64,000 nucleotides of DNA from Prescottella sp. R16. Lineage in GTDB: Bacteria; Actinomycetota; Actinomycetes; Mycobacteriales; Mycobacteriaceae. The notes under the pieces were generated by a model. That model was not told the DNA's origin, did not search any database, and worked only from the letters and a program-made list of their open reading frames with translations. Location of the stretch: positions 930,001-994,000 of the forward strand of contig NZ_CP130943.1 in NCBI RefSeq assembly GCF_030656875.1, given 5' to 3'. A program made the position numbers and the translations under genes. Position 1 is the first letter of the stretch. Each line of letters opens with the position of its first letter. This document shows, in pieces, positions 37,610-46,727 of the stretch.

Positions 37610-37969
37610 TCACAACCAGCCGTTGCCGCCCGACACCGCGGCGGGGCCGGGGCCGTTGTCGACGATCTCCACCTGACGGGCATCGACGGTGACGGCGCAC
37701 CGCGTCGCCCCGCTGTGCCGGACGACGTTGGTGACGGTCTCTCGAATCGTCCACGCGAACAATTCCCGCAGCCGCGTCGGGACGGTGTCGGTGCTCCCCG
37801 GCAGATCGGCGTCGATCCCGGCGGCGCGCAATGCTTCCCGTGCCCGTGCCCGTGCCCGTGCCCGGTCGGCGTCGGCGTCGAGCAGACGGTTGGCGAGCTG
37901 TGCATTGACGGTGACGACGGTGAGCGAATGCCCCAGGATGTCGTGCAGGTCGCGGGCCACGCGCGCCCG
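37610..37969 (-). pseudogene. Remnant of a NarL/DesK-type sensor histidine kinase
   Basis: The frame holds the H-box (RARVARDLHDILGHSLTVV), a stretch of dimerisation helix, and an ATPase start (FAWTIRETVTNVVRHSGATRC, VEIVDNGPGP), then stops where GLxGMxER should follow. A stop codon lies directly before the H-box, and the membrane sensor domain is gone. Between H-box and ATPase the link is shortened near a hexanucleotide repeat. No response regulator is adjacent. It is best read as a decayed gene. Confidence 0.75.
37841..37864 (+). repeat. (TGCCCG)4 hexanucleotide repeat
   Basis: Four exact copies of TGCCCG lie inside the kinase remnant and encode a run of Arg-Ala. Such a repeat can drive slippage and deletion, in line with the missing link in this gene. 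Confidence 0.9.
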
Positions 37970-38054
37970 TCACGACCTCCCCGTGACAAATGTCAGGGGG
38001 TGTGATCGTCGTCTCCTTCGAGGGGGAGGTGCTGCGCACCCGACGAACCCGGGC

Positions 38055-38060
38055 TACTCT
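38055..38060 (+). promoter_or_regulatory. -10-like element for a leaderless leader peptide
   Basis: TACTCT ends 7 bp before the GTG at 38068, so transcription would start at or next to the start codon. No clear -35 box is seen. Confidence 0.45.
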
Positions 38061-38067
38061 CGATCTC

Positions 38068-38136
38068 GTGTCAGCGACCTATTTCTGGTTTAGCAGGCCG
38101 GCCCCGGGTGGGTCGGTCGGCGTAACCACGCGCTGA
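38068..38136 (+). CDS. 22-residue aromatic leader peptide of the DAHP synthase gene
   Basis: The short frame begins GTG TCA GCG ACC and then has TAT TTC TGG TTT (38080-38091), four aromatic codons in a row (Tyr-Phe-Trp-Phe); the product is VSATYFWFSRPAPGG plus seven residues. It ends in TGA 89 bp before the DAHP synthase start. No Shine-Dalgarno is present, but the -10-like TACTCT fits leaderless translation. Such a run next to the first gene of aromatic synthesis is the hallmark of ribosome-mediated attenuation. A comparable leader (aroR) is known before aroF in Corynebacterium glutamicum. Confidence 0.78.
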   Translation: MSATYFWFSRPAPGGSVGVTTR

Positions 38137-38183
38137 CAATCCACCCCAGAGCCGGATGACAGACCGGCTCACTGGGATTCTTC
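38106..38183 (+). promoter_or_regulatory. Transcription attenuator before the DAHP synthase gene
   Basis: A terminator-like hairpin forms from CCCAG-AGCCGG (38145-38155) and CCGGCT-CA-CTGGG (38164-38176), followed by ATTCTTCC. A competing pair, GGGTGGGT (38106-38113) with ATCCACCC (38139-38146), overlaps the first arm and would block it. The first strand lies inside the leader frame, 14 bp after the aromatic codons. A ribosome stalled on those codons would leave it free to form the antiterminator; a ribosome reaching the stop at 38134 would cover it. Confidence 0.65.
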
Positions 38184-38225
38184 CAAGTCTTCGAGGGTCG
38201 GCCTGAGAACAGGAACGAACCGAAG

Positions 38226-39308
38226 ATGACCGCTATCGCCAACGACCAGCGTCTCGACGAGCAGCGCACCGTGCAGATCAGCCCGCTGCTGGCCCCGTCC
38301 GCCGTGCGCGCCGAGCACACCCCCGACGATGTCGCCGCCGCCACCGTGCGGTCCGGCCGTGCCGAGACCGTCGCCATCCTCAGCGGCACCGACGACCGTC
38401 TCGTCGTGGTGGTCGGCCCGTGCTCCGTGCACGATCCCGACGCCGCGATCGACTACGCCCGCAGGCTCGCCGCCAAGGCCGGGGAACTGCGCGACGACCT
38501 GCAGATCGTGATGCGGGTCTACTTCGAGAAGCCGCGCACCACGCTCGGCTGGAAGGGTCTGCTCAACGACCCGCACCTCGACGGCACGTACGACATCAAC
38601 ACCGGTCTCGGTATCGGCCGCAAGCTGCTGCTCGACATCTCCCGGCTGGGCCTGCCGGTGGGCTGCGAGTTCCTCGACCCGATCCTGCCGCAGTACATCG
38701 CCGACCTCGTCACGTACGGCGCGATCGGTGCCCGCACCGCCGCCAGCCAGGTGCACCGTCAGCTGTGCAGCGCGCTGTCGATGCCGGTGGGCATCAAGAA
38801 CTCCACCGAGGGTGACGTCCAGGTCGCCGTCGACGGTGTCCGGGCGGCCGCCGCGAGTCACGTCTTCCCCGGCGCCGACCTCGACGGTCAGGTCGCGCTC
38901 GTCCACACCGTCGGCAACCCGGACTGCCACGTCATCCTGCGCGGCGGCACCGACGGCCCCAACTACGACGCCGAAACCGTCGCCGACACCCTGGCACGGC
39001 TGAACAAGGCGGGTCTGGCCGAGCGGGTCGTGATCGACGCGAGCCACGGCAACAGCCGCAAGGACCACAACAAGCAGGTCGACGTCGCCGCCGACGTCGC
39101 CGACCGGATCGCCGCCGGTGACCGTGGCATCGTCGGCATCATGCTCGAGAGCTTCATCGAGGCCGGCCGCCAGGATCTGACGCTCGGCAAGGCCGACGAG
39201 CTCACCTACGGGCAGTCGATCACCGACGCGTGCATCGACTGGGACACCACCGCGGCGACCCTCGACCGGCTCGCCGCCGCCGTCGCCGAGCGTCGCGCCG
39301 GCAAGTGA
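38226..39308 (+). CDS. aroF: 3-deoxy-7-phosphoheptulonate (DAHP) synthase, class I
   Basis: The 360-residue protein condenses phosphoenolpyruvate and erythrose-4-phosphate, the first step of the shikimate pathway. Class I (AroF/G/H) features are VVVGPCSVHDPDAAIDYA, MRVYFEKPRTTLGWKG, GARTAASQVHRQ, VGIKNSTEGDVQVA, DASHGNSRKDH and GIMLESFIEAG. Enzymes of this class are usually inhibited by an aromatic amino acid. The leader peptide and attenuator upstream add control by aromatic amino acid supply. A strong terminator follows. Confidence 0.94.
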   Translation: MTAIANDQRLDEQRTVQISPLLAPSAVRAEHTPDDVAAATVRSGRAETVAILSGTDDRLVVVVGPCSVHDPDAAIDYARRLAAKAGELRDDLQIVMRVYFEKPRTTLGWKGLLNDPHLDGTYDINTGLGIGRKLLLDISRLGLPVGCEFLDPILPQYIADLVTYGAIGARTAASQVHRQLCSALSMPVGIKNSTEGDVQVAVDGVRAAAASHVFPGADLDGQVALVHTVGNPDCHVILRGGTDGPNYDAETVADTLARLNKAGLAERVVIDASHGNSRKDHNKQVDVAADVADRIAAGDRGIVGIMLESFIEAGRQDLTLGKADELTYGQSITDACIDWDTTAATLDRLAAAVAERRAGK

Positions 39309-39320
39309 CGGTACGGACGT

Positions 39321-39367
39321 GACAAGTGTGGTGCCCCACTCCGCCGGAGTGGGGCACCACACTTGTC
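39321..39367. terminator. 22-bp stem-loop between convergent genes
   Basis: GACAAGTGTGGTGCCCCACT and CC (39321-39342) pair with 39346-39367 across GCC. It lies between aroF and the converging acyl-CoA dehydrogenase gene. Confidence 0.9.
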
Positions 39368-39379
39368 GGGCAGGCGATC

Positions 39380-40534
39380 TCAGAGGCTGCGGGAGATGAT
39401 CAGCCGCATGATGTCCGAGGTGCCCTCCTCGATCTCCTCGAGCTTGACGTCACGCATCCACTGCTCCACCGGGTACTCCCGCGAGTAGCCCCAGCCGCCG
39501 AGGGTCTGGATCGCGGCGTGCGTGACGAACATGGCCGTCTCCGACGCCGTCAGCTTCGCCATCGCGGCCAGCGCGGTGGAGTCGTAGCCGGCGTCGATCG
39601 ACCGGGCGGAGTGCAGGACCAGCAGCCGCGCCGACGCGATCCGGTTCGCCATGTCCGCCAACCGGAATGCGACCGCCTGGTGCTCGATGATCGGCTTGCC
39701 GAACTGCGTGCGGGTCCGCGCGTAGTCGAGCGCGTACTCGTACGCGGCGCGGGCGGCACCGACCGCCGCGGCACCGAGGACGGTGCGGGAGATGTCGAAC
39801 GTCTTCATCAGACCGTAGAAGCCCTGGCCCTCGTCGCCGAGACGGTTCTCCTCGGGGACGAAGACGTTGTCGAAGAACAGTTCCCGGCACACGATCGCGC
39901 GCTGGCCCATCTTCTTCATCGGCTCACCCCACGTGAAGCCCTCGGTGTCCTTGGTGAGGAGGAACGCGGTGACACCCTTGGACCGCTCGTTGCGATCGGT
40001 CTTGGCGAACACGACGTACTGGTCGGCGGCACCGGCGTTGGAGATCCACGCCTTCTGGCCGTTGAGCCGGTAGCCGCCCTCGACCTTCTCGGCGTAGGTG
40101 ACGATGGAGGCGGCGTCCGAACCGGAACCCGGCTCGGTGGTGGCGAGGGCGGTCATCAGCGGCGAGGTGCCGGTCAGCGGCCGCAGCCACTTCTCCTTCT
40201 GCTCCTCGGTGCCCAGGGCCAACAGCGGATCGGAGAAGAAACCGTTGGAGCACATCAGGTTTCCGATGCCGGGATCACCCCAGCACAGCTCCTCCTGCAC
40301 GAGGCACTGCGTGAAGACGTCGGTGAAGCCGCCGCCACCGAACTCCTCGGGAATCATGAAGTCGGTGATACCGACCTGCGCGGCCTTGGCGAAGATGTCG
40401 ACCGGGGTGACGACGTCGGCCTCGTCCACCTCGCGGCCACGCGGCCGGATCTCCTTCTCGGCGAAATCACGGCACAGCTTGACGATCTCGCGCTGCTCGG
40501 TGGTGAGGGTCCAGGGCTCGAAGGTGTCGGTCAT
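39380..40534 (-). CDS. Acyl-CoA dehydrogenase
   Basis: The 384-residue flavoprotein introduces the alpha-beta double bond in an acyl-CoA. It shows MTALATTEPGSGSDAASI (FAD site), NGQKAWISNAGAADQYVVFA, QLGKPI-type segment TRTQFGKPIIEHQAVAFRLADM, and the C-terminal LEEIEEGTSDIMRL that carries the catalytic Glu region. It is the last gene of a four-gene operon (acyl-CoA synthetase, SDR, aldehyde dehydrogenase, this). AAAGGACTGAGCA precedes the ATG. Chain length or branching of the substrate cannot be told. Confidence 0.9.
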   Translation of the reverse strand: MTDTFEPWTLTTEQREIVKLCRDFAEKEIRPRGREVDEADVVTPVDIFAKAAQVGITDFMIPEEFGGGGFTDVFTQCLVQEELCWGDPGIGNLMCSNGFFSDPLLALGTEEQKEKWLRPLTGTSPLMTALATTEPGSGSDAASIVTYAEKVEGGYRLNGQKAWISNAGAADQYVVFAKTDRNERSKGVTAFLLTKDTEGFTWGEPMKKMGQRAIVCRELFFDNVFVPEENRLGDEGQGFYGLMKTFDISRTVLGAAAVGAARAAYEYALDYARTRTQFGKPIIEHQAVAFRLADMANRIASARLLVLHSARSIDAGYDSTALAAMAKLTASETAMFVTHAAIQTLGGWGYSREYPVEQWMRDVKLEEIEEGTSDIMRLIISRSL

Positions 40535-40607
40535 TGCTCAGTCCTTTCTCGACTGATCGGGCGGTGGGGAATCAGATGTAGGGGCGGTGTGGTGGGGGAT
40601 CAGTGCG

Positions 40608-42035
40608 TCATACCTGCACCGCCGTCCACTCGATGCACTCGTCGAATCCGACCGAGCCCAGTTCCCGGCCCAGCCCGGAGGCCTTCCACCCGCCGAACGG
40701 GGCGAGCGGATTGAACGGGGCACCGTTGACGTCCACCTGGCCGGTGTCCATCCGCAGCGCCACGTCGACCGCGCGGTCCTCGTCGCCCGACCACACCGCG
40801 CCGGCCAGCCCGTACTCGGTGGCGTTGGCGAGCCGGACGGCGTCGTCGTCCCCGTCGTGCGGTTCGACGACCAGCACCGGCCCGAACACCTCGTCGCGGG
40901 TGATCGGATCATCACGGTCGAGGTCGGCGAGCACTGTCGGGCGGTGGTAGAAGCCCTCCCCGAGACCGGGAATCGGCGCGGTGCCCCCGGCCGCGACCCG
41001 GGCACCGCGTGCGACCGCGGCGTCCACCATGGCGCGGACCGTCGACAGCTGGGCCTCCGACACGAGCGGCCCGAGATCGGTGTCCCGGGACGTCGGATCC
41101 CCGACGACGAGCGCGTCGGCGCACTCCGCGGCCAACGCCACCGCCTCCTCGTACCGGTCCCGGGGGACCAGCAGCCGGGTCCAGGCGCTGCACGTCTGGC
41201 CGCTGTTGAGCATCGCCGACGACACCGTCCCGGTCACGGCCGCCCGCAGGTCCGCGTCGTCGAGCACGACGGACGCCGACTTGCCGCCGAGCTCCAGGCA
41301 GGCCCGCTTGATCAGCCGGCCGGCCTGCGCGCCGACCAGGCGACCGACGGCCGTCGACCCCGTGAACGACACCACGGCCACGTCGGGGTGCTCGATCAGG
41401 GCCGGCCCGAGGACCGACCCGCGTCCGGGCACCAGGTTCACCGCGCCCGCCGGCAGATCCGTCTCCAGGACGGCATCGCAGAACAGGTACGTGCCGAGCG
41501 GGGTCAGCTCGGCCGGCTTGACCACGACGGTGCAGCCGGCCGCGAGCGCCGCACCGACCTTGGCGGCGAGCTGGTAGACGGGGTAGTTCCACGGCGTGAT
41601 GCACGCGACGACACCGGCCGGGCGGCGCACCGTCGTCGTGTGGCCCACCCGTTCCCGCAGCGGTGTCGACGCGGCGATCCGCGCGAACGAGTCGATGATC
41701 TCGATCGCCAGATCGATGTGGGACTCCTCGGCGACGACCACCGGCGCGCCGACCTCCGCGACGGTGGCCGCGACCAGGTCGTCGCGGCGGGCCCGCAACC
41801 GGTCCGCCAGCTGTGCGAGCGTGGCCGACCGTTCCTGCGCCGAGCTGCGGCCCCAGACCCGGCCCGCCTCGACCGCTGCCGCAACGGCGGCGTCCGCGTC
41901 GTCGGGTGTCGCGACCCCGGCCCGGCCGACGACCCGGCCGGTCGCGGGATTCGCGACGTCGGAGGTTCGGGTGCATTTGATCCATCGCCCGCCGATCAGG
42001 GCGGTCGAACGCCACAGGGTCTGTGTCGTGGTCAT
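40608..42035 (-). CDS. Aldehyde dehydrogenase
   Basis: The 475-residue NAD(P)-dependent enzyme oxidises an aldehyde to an acid. Features are ITPWNYP (Asn150), LELGGKSA (Glu248) and [12 protein letters not shown] (catalytic Cys282). GAGGAGGACATCGC precedes the ATG at 42035. It is the third gene of the operon running from 45016 to 39380, 44 bp after the SDR gene. In this setting it can turn the aldehyde made by the 2-oxoacid decarboxylase-like enzyme (45081-46673) into the acid that the synthetase activates; this link is inferred. Confidence 0.9.
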   Translation of the reverse strand: MTTTQTLWRSTALIGGRWIKCTRTSDVANPATGRVVGRAGVATPDDADAAVAAAVEAGRVWGRSSAQERSATLAQLADRLRARRDDLVAATVAEVGAPVVVAEESHIDLAIEIIDSFARIAASTPLRERVGHTTTVRRPAGVVACITPWNYPVYQLAAKVGAALAAGCTVVVKPAELTPLGTYLFCDAVLETDLPAGAVNLVPGRGSVLGPALIEHPDVAVVSFTGSTAVGRLVGAQAGRLIKRACLELGGKSASVVLDDADLRAAVTGTVSSAMLNSGQTCSAWTRLLVPRDRYEEAVALAAECADALVVGDPTSRDTDLGPLVSEAQLSTVRAMVDAAVARGARVAAGGTAPIPGLGEGFYHRPTVLADLDRDDPITRDEVFGPVLVVEPHDGDDDAVRLANATEYGLAGAVWSGDEDRAVDVALRMDTGQVDVNGAPFNPLAPFGGWKASGLGRELGSVGFDECIEWTAVQV

Positions 42036-42079
42036 GCGATGTCCTCCTCGAGGTGTGGACGGATGGGTGACGACCCCGG

Positions 42080-42886
42080 TCACTGCCCGGATTCCGGGTC
42101 GGTGTAGATCGCCTTGCCGAGCCACTGGCCGCCGTCGACGACGAGCACCTCCCCGGTGACGTAGGCCGCGCGATCGGAGAGCAGGAACGCGGCCGACTCG
42201 GCGACCTCGTCGGGTGTGGTGAACCGGGCGGCGGGGACGCTCGCGAGGACCCGGGCACGGGCCTCGTCGTTCGGCCACAACGCGGCTCCCGCACCCTCGG
42301 TCTCGGTGGGGCCGGGGGCGATGCAGTTCAGGCGGACGCCGCGGGCCGCCCACTCGACGGCGAGGGTGCGGGTCATCGCGACGACACCGGCCTTGGCCGC
42401 CGCGCTGTGCACGGTGCCCGGGTGGCCGTGCCACGCATAGGTGGCGATGGTGTTGAGGATCGCGCCGCGGCCGGCGGCGAGCATGTGCTTCGACGCGGCG
42501 CGGGTGCCGTGGAAGGTGCCGTTCAGGACGATGTCGATGACGGCCTTCCAGCCGTTCGGTGACAGATTCTCGCCGGGCACGACGAAGTTGCCGGCGGCGT
42601 TGTTGACGAGCACGTCCAGGCGACCGAACCGGTCGACGACACCGTCGACGACGTCCTCGACGGCGGCCGCGTCCCGGACGTCGCACGTCAGGGCCACGCC
42701 CTTGCCGCCCGCGGCCTCGACGAGGCGGACGGTCTCCGCGAGCGGCTCCTCGCGGCGGCCGACGACGGCGACGGTGCCGCCCGCGGCCGCGTACCGGACC
42801 GCGATCGACCGGCCGATACCGGAGCCCCCGCCGGTGACGACGGCGACACGGTCGGCGAACTCGTTGCGGATGTCAGGTGCGGTCAT
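42080..42886 (-). CDS. SDR of the 2,4-dienoyl-CoA reductase type
   Basis: The 268-residue SDR has [19 protein letters not shown] and [21 protein letters not shown], the latter typical of dienoyl-CoA reductases. It lacks the classical YxxxK; instead Tyr and Lys are 15 residues apart ([17 protein letters not shown]), the spacing found in mammalian DECR1. It probably reduces a 2,4-dienoyl-CoA or related enoyl-CoA during breakdown of unsaturated chains. AAGGAGAACAATCACC precedes the ATG. It is the second gene of the operon. Confidence 0.82.
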   Translation of the reverse strand: MTAPDIRNEFADRVAVVTGGGSGIGRSIAVRYAAAGGTVAVVGRREEPLAETVRLVEAAGGKGVALTCDVRDAAAVEDVVDGVVDRFGRLDVLVNNAAGNFVVPGENLSPNGWKAVIDIVLNGTFHGTRAASKHMLAAGRGAILNTIATYAWHGHPGTVHSAAAKAGVVAMTRTLAVEWAARGVRLNCIAPGPTETEGAGAALWPNDEARARVLASVPAARFTTPDEVAESAAFLLSDRAAYVTGEVLVVDGGQWLGKAIYTDPESGQ

Positions 42887-42943
42887 GGTGATTGTTCTCC
42901 TTGTGTGGCAGCAGGTTTCGGGTTCGACTGCGGCGGGCGGCCG

Positions 42944-45016
42944 CTAGCGGGGGATCACCAGGGCGTCGACGGCGAGCACCCCGTCCGGCCCTACCCGCAG
43001 GGGATTGATCTCCACCTCGGCGACGTCGGGTGCCGACACCGCGCGCTCGGACACCGCGACGATCAGGTCGACGAGCGCGTCGACGTCGACGGCGGGGCGT
43101 CCCCGCCAGCCGAGCAGCAGGGGACGGCTGACGAGCCGGCGCAGCATGGCGTGCGCGGTGTCGGGATCCACCGGGGCCATCTCGATCGTGACGTCGCGGT
43201 ACAGCTCGGCCTCGGTGCCGCCCGCGCCGACCAGGACGACCGGGCCCATGTCGGGGTCCCGCCGGACGCCGAGGATCACTTCGACGACGTCGGGCCGTCC
43301 GTCCATCTCCTCGACGACGTAGTCGCCGTCGCCGAGCCGGGCGTGCATGTCGGCGAAGGCGTCGTGCACCGCACCGGCGTCCGCGAGGCGGATCTGCACG
43401 CCACCGGCCTCGCTCTTGTGCTCGAGCCAGGACGCCTTGAGCACGTAGGGCGGGGTGAGTTCGGTCAGGGCCGCCGTGAGCTCGACCTCGGACCGCACCG
43501 TCCGGCCGGCCGGGAACCGTACTCCCGAGGGACGCAGGAACTCTTGCGCCGCACGGTATCCGGAGCCGAGGAGCGCGACATCCGACGCGGGCGGGACCGT
43601 GAGCGGGCGGGGCGGCGTCGCGAGCCGGGTGGCCGCCGCGATCGAGTCCACCGCGGTCTCGATGCTCGGGTAGGCGGGCAGGCCGTGCTCGCGCATCGCC
43701 TCGATGGTGGACCCGGCCGCGACCATCGAATGGACGAGCAGCGGCTTGCGGGCCGCGCGGGCCGCTGCCGCCATCTGCCCGACCAGGGCGGCCTCGTGTC
43801 CGGCGAGTCCCGGATTGTCGACCGCGTAGCTGCCGAAATAGCCTGTGAGCAGGACGGAGTCGGTCTCGTCGGATGCGAGCAGCTCCGACACGAGCGTCAG
43901 ATAGTTCGTGAGGTCCTGCTCGCCGGCACCCGCCAGATCGACCGGGTTGGCGCACGCGGCACCGGCGGGCAGGAGCCCGGCGAGCCGGGACACCGTCGGC
44001 GCCGAGAACTCGACGACGTCGAGGCCCGCGCGGGATGCCACGTCGGCGGCGATACCGGTCTGCCCGCCGCTGTCCCCGACGATCGCGAGGCGCGGCCCGG
44101 TGGGGAGGGCGGACGACGTGAGCAGCCGGGCGACCTGCACGATCTGGGCGGGCGTGTGGACCCGGATCGCGCCCGCGGCCCGCGCCGCGGCGTCGACGAC
44201 GTCGAGGGCCGACGTCATCGACCCGGTGTGCGAGCGGGCGAGCCGCGTGCTGGCGGCCGAGTCGCCGACGGTGAGCAGCAGCGTGAACTTGCCGGCCTCG
44301 CGTAGCCGGGTCACGGCACGGATCAGGTCGGTGCCCCCGGCGAAGCTCTCGAGGTAGAGGGCCACGACCCGGGTCCGGTCGTCGTCGACGAGGACGTCGA
44401 GCAGTTCCGCGGCGGTCACGTCGGTCTGGTTGCCGATCGAGACGAACCGCGAGACCCCCATTCCGGCCCGCGCCGCCAGGCCTGCGATCTCGGAGCCGAG
44501 CTGGCCGCTCTGCGAGACGATCGCGATGTGGCCGGCCGTGAAGTTGCCCCAGGCCAGTTGCAGGTCGGTGGAGGTGTCGACGAGTCCGAGGCTGTTCATG
44601 CCGACCAGGCGGGCACCCGCCGCCCGGATCCGGTCGGCGATCGCGGCCTCGTCGGGAACCCCGGCGGTGATGCCGAGGAATCCGCGCACACCCAGGGCGA
44701 GCGCCTCGTCGACGACCGCCTCGACGGCGGCGGGCGGCACGCACAGGGCGACGAGTTCGGGCACTGCGGGCAGCTCGGTCAGGGACCGGTGCGCGGGGGC
44801 GTCCTGCAGGGTGCCGCCGGCCCGGTTGACGAGGTACACGTCGCGCCGGTCGCGTCCGGTCAACGCGCCCCGGGCGAGCCAGTATCCCCATTTTCCGGGA
44901 TCCGCGCTCGCGCCGACGACGGCGACCGAGGCGGGATCACGGAACACGTCCGGACGCGGTGCGCGGGTCGGGTGCGGGTGCTCGACAGGGGCGGCGAGCG
45001 GGGGACTCTGAGTCAT
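42944..45016 (-). CDS. ADP-forming acyl-CoA synthetase (acetate-CoA ligase family)
   Basis: The 690-residue protein joins an alpha part (CoA-binding Rossmann unit VAVVGASADPGKWGYWLARG and ligase-CoA part GIGNQTD-like SIGNQTDVTAAELL, with the phospho-His in SHTGS) to a beta part of the ATP-grasp type (PYVLKASWLEHKSEAGGV, VEEMDGRPDVVEVILGVRRD). Such enzymes make an acyl-CoA from acid, CoA and ATP with ADP as product, via a phosphohistidine. GAAGGACAGGACGCC precedes the ATG. It heads the operon and has the TGACT-N8-AGTCA operator just upstream. The acid is not known. Confidence 0.85.
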   Translation of the reverse strand: MTQSPPLAAPVEHPHPTRAPRPDVFRDPASVAVVGASADPGKWGYWLARGALTGRDRRDVYLVNRAGGTLQDAPAHRSLTELPAVPELVALCVPPAAVEAVVDEALALGVRGFLGITAGVPDEAAIADRIRAAGARLVGMNSLGLVDTSTDLQLAWGNFTAGHIAIVSQSGQLGSEIAGLAARAGMGVSRFVSIGNQTDVTAAELLDVLVDDDRTRVVALYLESFAGGTDLIRAVTRLREAGKFTLLLTVGDSAASTRLARSHTGSMTSALDVVDAAARAAGAIRVHTPAQIVQVARLLTSSALPTGPRLAIVGDSGGQTGIAADVASRAGLDVVEFSAPTVSRLAGLLPAGAACANPVDLAGAGEQDLTNYLTLVSELLASDETDSVLLTGYFGSYAVDNPGLAGHEAALVGQMAAAARAARKPLLVHSMVAAGSTIEAMREHGLPAYPSIETAVDSIAAATRLATPPRPLTVPPASDVALLGSGYRAAQEFLRPSGVRFPAGRTVRSEVELTAALTELTPPYVLKASWLEHKSEAGGVQIRLADAGAVHDAFADMHARLGDGDYVVEEMDGRPDVVEVILGVRRDPDMGPVVLVGAGGTEAELYRDVTIEMAPVDPDTAHAMLRRLVSRPLLLGWRGRPAVDVDALVDLIVAVSERAVSAPDVAEVEINPLRVGPDGVLAVDALVIPR

Positions 45017-45033
45017 GGCGTCCTGTCCTTCAT

Positions 45034-45051
45034 TGACTGCCTAATTAGTCA
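45034..45051. promoter_or_regulatory. TetR operator A (acyl-CoA synthetase operon)
   Basis: TGACT-GCCTAATT-AGTCA is a perfect 5+5 inverted repeat with an 8-bp spacer, 17 bp upstream of the start at 45016. The same form occurs at 47974-47991 and 48760-48777. Confidence 0.75.
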
Positions 45052-45080
45052 GTTTCGAGCCGACGGGTGGACCCGGTCCG

Positions 45081-46673
45081 TCAGACGGCGGCGGGTTCCC
45101 GCACATGGATGAGGGTCGGCCGGTCCGCGGCGAGCGCGTCCCGCACCGCGGGACCGACCGCCGCGTAGGAGTCGGCCGCCACCCCGTGGCATCCGAGCGC
45201 CCGGGCCAGCGCGGGGAAATCGGGGGTGAGGAGGTCGACGGCGTGGACGCGACCGTCCCGATCGACCATCTCGTTGCGGATCTCGCCGTAGCCGCCGTTG
45301 TCGACGATCACGACCGGCAGGGCCAGTCCCGCCTCGGCGGCCGATGCGAGCTCGGCCACCGTGAACATCACGCCGCCGTCCCCGAGGACCGCCACGACGG
45401 GCCGCTCCGGTGCCCCGAGCTTGGCGCCGATCGCCGCCGGCAGCCCGTACCCGAGCGTGCCCAGGCCCGCCGGGTAGAGGAACGAACGCGGCTGGTGCAG
45501 TGGAAGATTCGACAGCAGGCCGTAGTAGCAGGCCATCGCGCTGTCCGCCGCGATCACGGCGTCCCGGCCCAGGACCGCGGCCAGTGACTCGCACAGCCCG
45601 AGATACCGGGCTCCCTCCGCGCGGGCGTCGTCGCCCAGCCGGACCCGCCACTGCGCGGTCCGCTCGGCACCCGTTCCGGCCGGTGCCGGCAGGCGTTTGG
45701 TCAGGGTCGCGAGCACGTCGGCGGAGTCGCCGACGATGCCCACCGTGGGCTGCGCGTTCGTCGCGATCGACAGCGGGTCGACGTCGATCCGGATCAGCGT
45801 CGACTCCGGAATCGGGCCCCACCACCAGTCGGCCGGCGACAGCTCGGTGCCGACGGCGACCACGACGTCGCACTCCCGCACGAGCTCGAGCAGCGACCGG
45901 TGCTGCACGCCGGCGCCCAGCGACAGCGCGTGGTCCTCGGGGAGGACGCCCTTGCCGTTCGTCGACGTGACGACGGGCGACCCGAGTGCCTCGGCGAACG
46001 CGCGCAGCTCGTCGGCGGCGGCACTGCAGCCGCCCCCGGCGATCACGAGCGGCCGCTGCGCCGTACGGAGCAGTTCCGCGGCCGCGTCCAGCTGGGACGT
46101 CGCGGGCGTCACCGTCGCCGGTACGACGGGACGTTCGATCACGACCGCGGCCTCGTGGTCGAGCAGATCCAGTGGGATCTCGAGGTACGCGGGACGCGGT
46201 CGCCCGCTCGTCATGGCCGCGAAGCACTGGGCGACGGCGTGCGGGATCTCCGCGACGCTGGCGACGCGCTGCGCGTGCCCGACGACGGCGCTCATCGCGT
46301 CGAACTGGCTCTTCACCTCGTGCAGCAGCCCGTTGTAGCCGCCCGGATGTCCCAGCGGCATGCCCGGTGCGACGAACAGCACGGGGATCGAGTCGGAGTA
46401 GGCCTGCGCGGCCGCCGTCGCCGCGTTGAGGATCGCGGGGCCGGTGGTGGTCACGCACACGCCGGGCCGGCCGCTCACCCGCGCGTACCCGTCGGCCGCG
46501 TAGCCGCCGCCCTGCTCGTGGCGGGGCGAGACGTGCCGGATGCTCGAGTCCTTCAACGCCGAATAGATCGCGAGGTTGTGCGTTCCGGGGATACCGAAGA
46601 TCGTGTCGACATCGTGGGCGGCCAATGCGTCGACGAGCGCCTGTCCACCGTTGACGAGTGGTCGGGACATCAT
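45081..46673 (-). CDS. ThDP-dependent 2-oxoacid decarboxylase-like enzyme
   Basis: The 530-residue protein is of the acetolactate-synthase/benzoylformate-decarboxylase type. It has the catalytic Glu in RHEQGGGYAADGYARVSG, a central DHS-like domain, and the ThDP site GDGGVMFT...DNGGYGEI. The N-terminal FGIPGTHNLAIYSALKD resembles 5-guanidino-2-oxopentanoate decarboxylase (AruI), from memory. An AruI-like enzyme would give an aldehyde from a 2-oxo acid, which the aldehyde dehydrogenase of the neighbouring operon could oxidise. Acetolactate synthesis is less likely, with no regulatory subunit nearby. It lies 54 bp after the dehydrogenase gene, so both share operator B. Confidence 0.78.
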   Translation of the reverse strand: MMSRPLVNGGQALVDALAAHDVDTIFGIPGTHNLAIYSALKDSSIRHVSPRHEQGGGYAADGYARVSGRPGVCVTTTGPAILNAATAAAQAYSDSIPVLFVAPGMPLGHPGGYNGLLHEVKSQFDAMSAVVGHAQRVASVAEIPHAVAQCFAAMTSGRPRPAYLEIPLDLLDHEAAVVIERPVVPATVTPATSQLDAAAELLRTAQRPLVIAGGGCSAAADELRAFAEALGSPVVTSTNGKGVLPEDHALSLGAGVQHRSLLELVRECDVVVAVGTELSPADWWWGPIPESTLIRIDVDPLSIATNAQPTVGIVGDSADVLATLTKRLPAPAGTGAERTAQWRVRLGDDARAEGARYLGLCESLAAVLGRDAVIAADSAMACYYGLLSNLPLHQPRSFLYPAGLGTLGYGLPAAIGAKLGAPERPVVAVLGDGGVMFTVAELASAAEAGLALPVVIVDNGGYGEIRNEMVDRDGRVHAVDLLTPDFPALARALGCHGVAADSYAAVGPAVRDALAADRPTLIHVREPAAV

Positions 46674-46727
46674 TCACTTCACTTTCTCAGGGGCGGGTGT
46701 TCTCGGGTGGCGGAGACCCGGGGCGGA

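Noticed and set aside
37841..37864. Hexanucleotide repeat as a CRISPR-like array
   Set aside because: Unit length is six bases with no spacers; it is a simple sequence repeat inside a gene remnant.
37689..38093. Plus-strand frame covering the aroF leader in another frame
   Set aside because: It reads through the kinase remnant antisense and gives no protein-like sequence; the short frame with aromatic codons explains the region better.
45081..46673. Acetolactate synthase (ilvB) for branched-chain synthesis
   Set aside because: There is no ilvN or ilvC nearby, the gene is in a catabolic regulon, and the N-terminal part looks more like AruI-type decarboxylases.
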